Positions 34,201 through 46,200 of a stretch of 64,000 bases of DNA are shown piece after piece; positions within the stretch are counted from its first letter, which is position 1, and each line of letters opens with the position of its first letter. This DNA comes from Nectonema munidae. Its lineage: Eukaryota > Nematomorpha > Nectonematoida > Nectonematidae. The stretch lies in assembly GCA_030549495.1 (NCBI GenBank), contig JAUIRK010001052.1, positions 1,798,001 through 1,862,000 on the forward strand, written 5' to 3'. The position numbers and the translations under genes were made by a program. The notes beneath the pieces were generated by a model that saw nothing but the letters and a program-made list of their open reading frames with translations, was not told the DNA's origin and ran no database searches.

Positions 34201-37200
34201 AGATTGTGTGAAGTAAAAAACGATCAGTAAAAATTCCAGAACCATGAGGCAGTTCTGCTTGTGTTGCAAGTCTTTTCACAATTTCTTCCGAAGCAAAATA
34301 GCGTTTGTCTATCAACCCTGTAACATAAATTTGAGGTGCTAAAATGTAATAGTTACGAGCATCGTTGCAATGGTAACATTTGATTCCATAATGCCCAGGT
34401 TTGGATCGATCGTAAATCTTCAAAGAAGATTTGCCGCGAAACTTTATAAGTTGCTCATCTATGGTAACATATTCATGAGGAGTGAAATACTTATGTCAGC
34501 TTTGAAAAAAATGATTATGTAGGATTCGAATTGGGAACAACTTATCGTTGAGATTTCTTTCCCTCCTGACATCAAAGCGGATGAGAACATATCTCAATTC
34601 ATCACAGCTTTGAGAAAATGCTCTCCGTTTTTTTGTGAAAATAGATACTTTATCTCAAGGCGTTTATTTTTAGCTTGACCAATGAAAAAAAGAGTAGAAA
34701 AATACGCGAAGAAATCACAAATTGAAAACTTATCATAACAGTATTTCAAATTTTGCTAATGATTAATTTCACTTCTACAAAATAAAAAAAGTCTATTAGC
34801 AGTTTTTTATTTATGAGTCAAAAAATTACTGATTCAAATCATTTATTTTTAAAAATTTTGAAGGTGGAAGGTCATAAAAGTTATAAGCACGATATATAAT
34901 CAATACGATTTTTATCCATTTTAATATCTTCATTAGAGAGGATCGCAGCAGAGAGGCTACCAACTTGCGAAGTTGGGGAAAAATTAATATTTGTGCATTT
35001 TAACACGAGAAGTTCTAATTTTAATTTTTAACTATTAAATTAGATAAAGCTCAATTAAAGCAACAATTAGTCTCTTATTTATTATTTTAAAAACTTTTAT
35101 GAAAAAGCCTATTTAAGTTTTTTGAATTTGTGGATATTATATAATTGTAAATCGATTTTAAATTGCAATTTTTTTCAAATTTTTCAACTTAAAAATAAGA
35201 TAAATAATAGCCAAGGTAAAATTATATATAATACATATATAAATGTATATGGTTGTATATATACATATACATGGTTGTACAGAGAGAGACGCACATTCAG
35301 AAGGACGACATGGTTTTGCAAAATGGGTTTCACACCCCCAATAAAATTTTTAAGGGCGTATGTACGTCCCTAATGTTTTGGCAAAATTATGGTAAAACAA
35401 GGTATAGGAATCATGATCGGAATCGGTGAATGGCAAATATAATATATCGGCAAAATGTGGAATTGCTACATCCCTAATCTTATTTCAACATTCAGAATTA
35501 CGTTACATACAAATGAAAGAGAAAATTAAATAAACTTGCAAAAAAACTTCATCCATTTTTGTTTTAGTGCAGCGAAATATGTAACAAATAATCTCTTGAG
35601 TGAAAAATAGTTTGAAAATATCCAAGGAACTCCAACGATTTCTAATATTTTGTGAAAATGGTCTACCATATGTTGAGGATAGAGGTTCCATTGAAAAATG
35701 GTACCATTCGGCGCAACAAGACTATCCGAAACACTAAAAGTTTCATCCAAAGATTGAGAATCCTCATATACATATGTTGCGGTTTCAGAATCACGAGAGT
35801 ATGTATAAGAAATGCTCAACTCGGAAGAAGAGAAACAACCGAAGATGGAAGACATTATAATGAACAAGTTTTCGAATTTATGATATGAATACGCTTTTCA
35901 TAGAAAAATGCTTCAAGACCAGATAATTTGTAAACAGATATAAGGGTGGCTCGTCTGTTTACAGTAAGTAAGGAAAAATATCAATGAAAATTGTTTCAAG
36001 GTCACAAGAATAATAGAAATAAATACTGATCTGATGATCTGACGATTATTTATATACTTCATATACTTCTAATATAATTTTGACGACAACTTACCGATGT
36101 ACGCATTTCTACAAACAAATAAATCATGCATAAAAGAAGCTTCTAGTGATATAAAGAATTTTTAGTTTCCTGGGCTTTTCAACCGGCGTCCACATAATAA
36201 TTCAGGGGTCCATATGCGAAATATTATAAATGGATGTGCTCAATGATATTTTGATGGTAAAATGAAGAAAACCAGCTCATAACCATTTTTATTTAAAAAA
36301 AAGTAAATTTTTCACTATAATTATTATAAAAATTGAATTAAAATTGATTTGCTTTCATTTCAATATGAATTCTAATTATATATTATTTTCTTTATCAAAA
36401 ACTTAAAAATTTTATTAGTAAAAAATATTAAAATAAAATATTTTTTATCTCCAATTTTTATGAGGGGTCGACTAATAAAAAAAGGAGAGAAAAGGGACCC
36501 ATGGATAAAAAATGTTGAGAACCAATGGTTTAGACCAGCGTTTTTCAAACTGTGGGTCCCTACCCTTCAGTGGGTCGCGTGAAAAATAAAATGGGGCGTG
36601 ACAAAAAAGATGCTGAATAAATCAATCTAGTGAACAGAGTTTGTCTTTTTACACCTAAGTATTATGGGTAGCGATGCAAACTGTGGATCTTGCTATGGGT
36701 CGCAGTAAAATAAGTTTGAAAAACGCTGGTTTAATTCTTTCCATTTTTATGTAGTTGTACTTTTTCAAATTTATTTTCATAGATGGCGTTAAAATCAAAA
36801 TATATTTTAGCGTTTCTAAAGGATTAAACAGTTGTTTAGTAAAAATAGAAAGTGAATATCTTGAAAATATAGCATAATAGTAATAAAATCGAGAATATTG
36901 TCCTTTTATATTAAATTTTCATTTTGGGAGTTTTACGGCATATATCCGTCTTTCGCGTATGCAAAAAATCATCCGTCTTGCGAAGGTTAGAGAAAATTTT
37001 TTAGATGAAGAACGTTGACAACTTTTTGTAATTGAACAAACAACATCACGAATGATTCATCAGAAAAAAACCTTTGAAATGAGTGACAAATATTCAGGCC
37101 TGAGAGGAAAAAAGTAATTTTATCCTTATAAAAAAATTTTCGAACACACATTGAAGAATATAAATTTCTAATGAAAAAAGAGCTACCAAGAAAGGATCAT

Positions 37201-40200
37201 CATAGAATGGATACCAAAATTACATACTGTAAATTATAATATGACGTAGAGGCTACGAGCCGATAACGAATTTGTGGTCAAAAAGATGGAGGTCCTATCG
37301 AGTTACATAAGTTACTGTAGAATGAAATATTTTAAGGGAATTAAACACCTAAAGTTGGTTTATTAAATAAATTAAGAAATTAATTACCAGAGAAATACTG
37401 CAAGTAGAAGTTATTTTTATGTTTATATATTTGACATTGATAGACAGGCTTAATCGATATTTTTGAGAGGTTTTATTGATTTCATAAAAAATGAACATCA
37501 CCATTAAATTCTGCATACTTGAAATGTATAAAAAACTTTAAAAGAATTAAAATTTTAATTTGGACATGGGCTGTCATATTTAAATTATTTTGTCAGGTTT
37601 GACTAATATTTATAAAAAAAAAAAGGAATATAACCAGTAAACACAGCCTACTTGAAAATGGGTATATGTGTGTAAAATGCCATACACAGTAAACTTCATA
37701 ACCTCCCTATACTTTCAATTAAACGTAATTCTCTAATTCAAAAAACCGTCCCTGATCCTTTCTTTTTGGGATAAATCAATTTTTTGACATTTTTGATTGA
37801 TTTTTATAAAAAAAAATGAATATCACCACTGAATTATTCATGCCTGGGTATATATGTGTAAAAAACTTTATATTATTACTTAGATAAAAAGTTTCTTTTT
37901 AAGATGAGTTGTCATATATAAATCAATGCTTTGATAACTTTAATTGATTTTTATAATAAAAAATGAATATCACAGCTGAATTCAGCATATTTGAAAATGG
38001 GTATACATGTGTAAAAACTTTATAAACTTATTTAGATAAAAAGTTCCTTTTTGAGATGAGCTGTCACATTTAGATCAATTTTTTGACAGGTTTGATTGAT
38101 TTTCATAAAAAATGAATATCACCACTGAATTCAGCATATTTGAAAATGGGTATACATGCGTAAAAAACTTTATATAATTATTTAAATAAAAAGTTCCTTT
38201 TTGAGATGAGCTGTCAAATATAAATCAATTTTTTGACAGGTTTGATTGATTTTCATAAAAAATGAATATCACCACTGAATTCAGCATATTTGAAAATTGG
38301 TATACATGTGCAAAAAACTTTATATACTTATTTAGATAAAAAGTTCCATTTTGAGATGAGCTGTCACATTTAGATCAATTTTTTGACAGGTTTGATTGAT
38401 TTTCATAAAAAAAATGAATATCACCCCTGAATTCAGCATATTTGAAAATGGGTATACATGTGTAAAAAATTTATAAACTTATTTAGATAAAAAGTTCCTT
38501 TTTAAGATGAGCTGTCACATTTAGATCAATTTTTTGACAGGTTTGATTGATTTTCATAAAAAATGAATATCACCACTGAATTCAGCATAATTGAAAATAC
38601 GTATACATGTGTAAAAAACTTTATATACTTATCTAGATAAAAAGTTCCTTTTTGAGATGAGCTGTCAAATATAAATCAATTTTTTGACAGGTTTGATTGA
38701 TTTTGATAAAAAAAAATGGACATCACCACTGAATTCAGCATAGTTGAAATATATATGTAACATTAACCCTATTAGTGCTGGGCAAAATTTGTCCGCTCAA
38801 GTGCTGGGTGGCGTAAAGTGAGAGATGAGCTCTATGTTATTAGAATTCTTTTGTTAGAAGAGCTGAATTCAGTGGTGATATTCATTTTTTATGAAAATCA
38901 ATCAAACCCCCCCCCCCTATTTTTCTCAGATATTAATAAGTTTTTATAAATATTTTTAAGAACTTGAATCCCCTATGCATGGTGTATTCTTACGTTTGGC
39001 GCTATGTTTTGTGTCTGACAATATTAATGTTAATGACTAATGGAAATTAATAGGGAATTGTGTGTATGAGTGTGTCAGGAACATGAATCTTATTTTCTAT
39101 ATACATTATTAGTATTGTATTTGAGAGAAATCCTATTCTCTCTATATATTATGCAATATTTGTAAAAGTATACTGTTTTTTACGTATGGCGTTATGTTTA
39201 GTTGAGATGTTAGTTGGAGATTTTGACTTGTATTCTGAACGGAATACAAGTCAAAATCTCCGCTAACCAAAATCTCCGCTACCAAAATCCCCGCTAACCA
39301 AAATCTTCGCCACCAAAATTATGCCTAATTATATTAAAAATCCATGTTTTTCTGAGGCGAAAATTTTAAAAACTCAACATTACTAAAGCAAGATAAACGA
39401 TTCGAAATGCATAACTCAATTTTTTGATTTTCTTTTTTTATTTATTGATGCTGAAAATGGAAAAAACTAAAATTAGTTTACATTCACAGTTACATTCAGA
39501 GATCACAAAAGACATATCCTTAGCTCAATTAATAGAGCTGGAATGATTTTTTACAGGTTTGAATTTTACTTCAAATAAAGGTGCAGAGTCTTAAAGTTTA
39601 TAACTTGAGCTTTTATTTGGTCTATCGCGCGATAAATTTGGTTGAGAAACACGAAAGTTGCCGGCATTAAAAGAATTGACTATTTTAAGTATTCGCAAGT
39701 AAAGTAGTGCGCGCGCAACGAGGTTGGATATTAATATCAAGAAAATTAATTGATTGTATGTTCCTCGTTAAGGAAGCTACAAATTTACGACTACGAAAAG
39801 TCTAGCTAAGATTACTCAGCATAACATGTATATTCTTGTAAACCTTCAAAATATTAAATTAAACGTCATTTATTTTCTGCAAATTTTTTGGAAATTTTCA
39901 AGTTATTATTTTAAAAGTTTTAGTTAGAAAAAAATTTAGTTTATAGAATATCTGACAAAATTGAGATGAAACATTTTTGGATTTTGAACTTTAGAAATTT
40001 TGCTTCCGAAGATTCACATAAGAAATTTGAACAGTTTTTAGTTTTTGGATATTTAAAATTTTTATGAAAATTATTATCGTAAATTTTGGTAGCAGAGATT
40101 TTGATAGCAGAGATTTTGGTAGTGGAGATTTTGGTAGCGAAAATTTTCGTAGCGGAAATTTTGGTTAGCGGAGATTTTGGTAGCGGAGATTTTGGTAGAT

Positions 40201-43200
40201 GAGATTTTGGTTATCGGAAATTTTGTCTCGGTACCGTCTGAGCGTGCCAGGCTTTATGCCTTTTGTATATGTATGATGTATTGATTTGCGTTTCTTGAAA
40301 TCAATAAAAAATAAAAGTTTCGCTGAGTCGTGGACATCCCATACATTTGGTGATCATTATTCATGAATATACAAAAATATATCATGACATATATTTATAA
40401 ATTGACATACTCCTAGTGGAAACAAAATTTATTTATAAATGATAATCACAAAAATAGTTGAAAAACATAAACCTATCAATTATTTAAAATTGAAGAAATA
40501 TTAAAATTAGATCTATTGTTTAGTATCGAAAAATCAACTGAAAAACCATCATTTGTATCAAAAGTGTATTGGAAATCAATAGCTTCTATTTCAGGAATAT
40601 CAATCGAGAGTCTTTCTTCATTTTTAATGAAAAAATCTATCACTTCCCATACAGTGGTTTTATCATAGATAAGACTGGATTTTAAACTAAAAACATAGTA
40701 AAACTAATAGGTATAGATTTATACAAAAGATTAACCTGTTATGAAAACCTTCACAATGATTATTATTGGTTCTTATTTTTCTTTTGAAAACATTCAACAA
40801 AAATGTTCTATTCAGCCAGTTATTTTCAAAATATAGAAAAAACTTACAAATGAAAAACATTCATCATGAGCTTCAGTTTTCTATACGCAACCTTAATCTT
40901 TTGTTTTAATTCAAATTTACAAATTTTAATTAATTAATCTACAATTTAAAATTACTTCAATTTCAGGTAGAAAAGCCAAAGCAAGGAACATTTTTATACT
41001 TTTTATGAAGGATAAACTTTTGGAATATGTTGAGGTGAAACCTAGTTCAGACAGTTTTCTATAAATGATTTGGCAATAATGAAAGTAGCAGCCGTGGAAA
41101 TTTAACATTGTGAAAAGACTAAAATATAGGTTAATGAACAAAGGAACATATATTTGCGTTCTTACGTCTCGGACATCTGAAATAATAGCCTATTCAAAAT
41201 TATCTACTATGCATTTTAGTTCACCGAAATTCATGTAGTCTTTCATATGATCAAAAATCCTCCTCCATAGGTGATGGAAATGTGGAAAAGCAATATTAAA
41301 AGATGTTACCTATATGTTTGTTGTTTTTTATCGCAAGCAATAGTATATAAAATTGGTATTTGTGTTTCATTCAAAAAAGCGTGAACGGTTACTATTTGGT
41401 AAAAAAGAGTCGGTGCTTTTTGCAATCAAGTTGTAAAAATTTCATACCATTTGCTGTAGTATAACTTTTCAGATATGTGAAAATATATGTCTATAGGAAA
41501 TTTGGTTCCCTTCTTATTATATCTAATTTTTCGCAAAATGCTTCGTTAATTTCTTCCTGTCTTCGGAATTTAAAATTGCTATGTTATCCCTTTGAATGAA
41601 TTAGATTAAAAAACTTGTATAATTAAAGAAAAAATATTATTGATATATTTTGCTTGTTGATTTAAGCGAGTTACTCGCTTCTATTTTAATGTTTTCGCGA
41701 GTGTTTTTTTGCAAATAAAAACCTTGCAACTTTCATATCTTCTTGTGGTTTTGTTAGACTTTGAAAAGCAAAAAGCTTGAGAATCTGATTAACCATAAAA
41801 TGCTAGAAAACTTTTAACATTTGAGGGTAGCTCAGAAAGGGAAAAACGAATTTTTATGCTTTCTTTTGCTAATGCACTCTTTTTGTCTTTGGGGGAAGCT
41901 TATGGACAGTTATAGTTCAATATTACCCCAGTGTTTAGGGCACATATGTCCAAGTAATTAGAAAATGCAACACGAGTCCACTTTCTTGTTAGTTTGTAAT
42001 CAATCACGATAACTTCTTATCATCCTTTCCCACATCGACACCACCCTTCTGTTCATTGTAAATTAAGATACTTTCGGGTTGTGATTTGAACATTTTTATG
42101 TTTAGAGGATAGCATATACACTACTTTAAAATTTTTACGTGAGTGTCTTTTAGGGATAGAGGCGCGGAAAGAAACATAATCGAACTAGATGTCCGATTTT
42201 TACACTCATTAGCTTTAGCTCTTTCAAGTGCGTTGGTTTGAAAATTATTGGAAGGAATCTTTTGTTGGACATTAGGGTGAAGTAAAGACCTTTAGAGTAC
42301 GCCCAGACAGCTAACGCATGGGAAGTGAAAAAACGATCTGTATAAAGACCACAACCTGGAGGAACTTTCGATTTTTCAACTAATCTTTTGACTATTCCTT
42401 CTCCAGAGAAATTAGAAGAGTCTTTTCAGGTCGCATATGATAGTAAGATTTAAAATAGCAAATATGGTAGAACTTCAGGCCGTATCTTCCAGGTTTATGA
42501 GAATCATAAACTTTTACTCGACAGCCTCCTCTGAAACTGACCAATTGCTCAACAATGGTAACGGCATGATGGGATGTCCAAAACTTTGAAAAAACTTCAG
42601 GAAAGTGATCGTGAATAAAGCGAATAGCACTGATTTTATCATTAGTGTCGCGCCTTTCTTTGTCATCAAATCTTATGAAAACATAAATAAGAAAAAACAT
42701 GCCATGCCCAATCGCAGCTCTCGAAAATGGGATAGAGTAGGAAAGAACAAAGATTTTATTTTGATTTTCTGGTCCCCATTTTGACCAATATGTAATAAAA
42801 CAACAAAATAAGAGAGATGACTTTGAAATCTTTCTAAAGTTTTTGCATTATCATGCTGTATAATTCCAGGAGTTAAAAAGAATATTTGACGTATATTTAT
42901 ATGTTCCCTGAGGACCAGGAAGACGTCTAGCAGTGTTTCTGATATTTATACTTTCAACTCTACCCCTAAGTTTAGAGGGAGGATGCCAATAGTACTGAGT
43001 CGAATCTGGCGCAACCAAATCTCATCGATTTCTTCCTGCAAATCTATCAAAGAATCTGAACAACTAACAGAAGTTGAAGCTGAAAAACTCGAAGTCAAAT
43101 CAGAATTATCATCCTGGACATTACAAGTTAAGATGCAAAAAGTTTTGCGAAGTAGTAAATTCAAAGAATGAAATTTCTGATTATGAATTGGAAAACTCAG

Positions 43201-46200
43201 AGATGAAGATAAAATTTCTCAAGTTTGTTATAAACAGGGGTTCCCAAGCTTTTTTTTTAAATTTGTGTACCCTTTATAAACTTTAAATTCAAAATAACAC
43301 TAAGAAAAATTTTTTATTCTTACATTGGTGAAAAAGACAAAGAGAGAAAGAAAACCTGTCAAAAGTTCTTGATTTATGTTTACGCGATGTTTTGTGTTTT
43401 GAATGTAATCTCCGATACAAAACTTTTGTATACCATTAAACAATATAAATCCTACTGTTTTCCTTTAAATATACCCCCTTATGAGTGTAAATGTACCACT
43501 GATACATGTACCCCAGGTTGGGAACCCCTATAAAAGCTCGATGTGTGATGAAAAACTCAGCAAACAAAGAAACAGTTGCGCGGGATTAGAAAGAGTTTCA
43601 CCATGAATGCTTTTTCGTTATGGTTTTCTATCTGATATACATAAATTCAATAACCACATTAGCAAGGATGAGAATACAATAAGTGAAATATGGAATGCTT
43701 CTTTTATTTGGTTATAAAATATTTTTATGTATATCACATTTCACACATCAGAATGCTTATAATTATAATAACATAAACAATATATAATAAGAATGATTCC
43801 TTGGTATGAATAAATGCAGTCATATATGATGCAATCATGAGATGAAAAAAATACGGGGAATATTATAGAAGCTCGTATTGTTTATTTACAGAATATTTAT
43901 AAATATCGCATATCACAATACCTAATCATATTATCATGAACGCTATACTAAGAATGTCTCGAAAATGCTTGGTACACACGAGAGAGAATGAGTGCATAGA
44001 GATGCTATACCCCTATGGAGTTTTTGTCATTGAAATAATTTTCTTCTCTTACTGGATATAAAAGCACTTTCATAGACCTAAGCTGACTATAAGAACAAAA
44101 TAAATGAACAAAAATAAAATTGTAGATGGCGTTAATTTTTTTGAAAAAACAAATATCAAAGTTATGAATTTTCAATAAAAAAACTTCTTTTTTGCCATTT
44201 TTCAACACTAATGCTTATTTTAGTTATACTTTGATGAAAAAATTTCCAAAAACAGCTTTACTGAAGGGTGCAAAAAAGCATTGACTCCGTCAACCACGTT
44301 ATTCAAAGGTCCGTCGAGCAAATGTAGATCAGATTGCGAAATAAGGGGATTAAATTGTAAGAAACTTTTTCATGTAGGGAACTTTTTCGTGAAGGATTCT
44401 TATGTACGGCGTTATGTTTTGTGTCTGACACTGACTAATGAAAATTAATAGGTAATTGTGTTTGTGTGTCAGGAATTTGAATCCTATGTATGATGTATTA
44501 CGTATGGCTTGTGTCTGACACTAACTATTGGAAATAGAGAATAGTATGTATGAGCGTGCGGTCAGGAACTTGAATCCTATGTATGATGTATTACGTATGG
44601 CGTTATGTTTTGTGTCTGACACTGACTAATGGAATAGCATTGTTTGTCTGAGCATGTCAGGAACTTGAATCCTATGCACTGCGGATATAAAGGGGCCGAA
44701 CCGGGTTACCCCCCCCCCCCCCCCCCCCCCAAATTGCATCAATCTTTCTCTAAAGTGAGAAGCCCTAAAAAGTTTTTAATGTTTGAATCGTAGTTAAGTG
44801 TGACATTTATTACTTTTATATTATCCAATTTTTTTTGATCAATTCACTTCGCAGTTCAATGAATGAGGATCGTTTAATGCTCTCATTATTCTTTTTGTTC
44901 ACAGATATTCGATTGGATATTGACACCATTATTTATAGGTATGCTACCTAGACGGATAAGGCTCCTTAATACACTTAGTTCTTAATCTAGTTACTTTCTT
45001 ATAATAAACTTGATATATTATTATGATACTCTAAGTTTTATGATAAAAAGTCAATTTTAGCTTTTTATTAAACTATTACCCAAATTAAGGTAAAAAATAG
45101 CTTAAAATTTTTGATAAATCTTAAATTTATTTGCTTCAAATTTGAGTTCCAGTTTAGTAAAATCTGCCCCCCTAATGCCAATTTTTAGATCCGTCCCTTC
45201 TATGCATGATGTATTCTTACGTTTGACGTTATGTTTTCTGTCTGACACTGACTAATGGAAATTAATTGAGAATTGTGTCTAGTGGATACTTTTGCTTGTT
45301 TAAAACTGAACAATGTTTGCGCCTTCACTATCTATGTGTTTTTAGATTAGATTAAATTGAAATTGACAATGGTTGAAAGATTGGATTAAGAAAGAGATCT
45401 ACCCACTTTGTTCATCTGTTTAAGAAACCAAAGATGAAAGCCAAAAATGTTATGCAGTGTATATAGAGGAAAGTAAATGTATCTAGTCATATACAAGATG
45501 AACAATATCAATAGCTTATAAAAATAAATAAAAAACCCATCAATTCCTATTTTCTTAAATCAGCAAATATTATTTCAAAGGAGCCAACTTAATACTACAA
45601 CTAATGTCCTGATGATAGAACTAAGATGTAGTGGTACAAGCATTTCATAGTATGCTTGTGAAGATACCATTTTAAAGGGACAAATTCTGCGAGCCTTGAG
45701 AATGTTACAGTTTGTGATATAGCTCTGGAAGTCTTTGAACAATTTGAACTTTAATGACTTTTGTATTAGGCGAAGAAATGAATTCACTTTTACAGCAAAA
45801 ACTCTTAAGCAAGTCTGTCCTAATTCTTTACCCCCATTAAGATAGCTTTAATTTCTTCAAATATTAGAGCCCTTTCTACCGAGGTTTCAAACAAATACTT
45901 CAATTGCTCCACTTCTTTAAGCTGAAATTTTTTAAATTAATAAAGTTATAATGAAGCTGTTTATTAAAAGAGATATCATAAACATAACTATTAGGGCACT
46001 CTCGGATTTTAAAAATTTTTTCGCAGGCCCTTTCACTTTTTTTGTGTTGCGCCCGCTGCCGCTCCACACATGAAGTTTTAAAAAACGAACTTTTCCGACT
46101 GTTTTAGTTTCAAAGCCACGTGTGCTTATTAGCAAGTATGTTTTGAAACACGTGTTTTCTTTAAAAGTTTTGACTATTTTTGGCGTATGCTAATTTTTTG

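Larger units (their letters stand above)
33002..36986 (-). mobile_element. piggyBac copy 1, broken, with nested MITEs
   Basis: Ends are CTTCGCAAGACAG ... GGGAGTTTTAC (left) and CCGTCTTGCGAAGG (right), the same termini as copy 3. On the minus strand the acidic N-terminus (35526-35850) has LVAPNGTIFQW. The DDE part (34181-34470) has VTIDEQLIKFRGK, IYDRSKPGHYGIKCYHCNDA and GIFTDRF. The C-terminus (33272-33511) has DLISFYGIEQD and a zinc ribbon, CSKCNKSVCKSH. It is disrupted by frame changes and by three small hAT-type elements (33811-34121, 36170-36528, 36536-36728). Without those it would be about 3.1 kb, close to copy 3. It is antisense to the P450 in intron 1. Confidence 0.85.

Noticed and set aside
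37430-38760. CRISPR-like regular repeats
   Set aside because: The repeats are 153 bp and contiguous with no unique spacers; this is a satellite in an animal intron.
43074-43286. + strand open frames over piggyBac copy 2 N-terminus
   Set aside because: They are the complement of the acidic transposase N-terminus, not genes.
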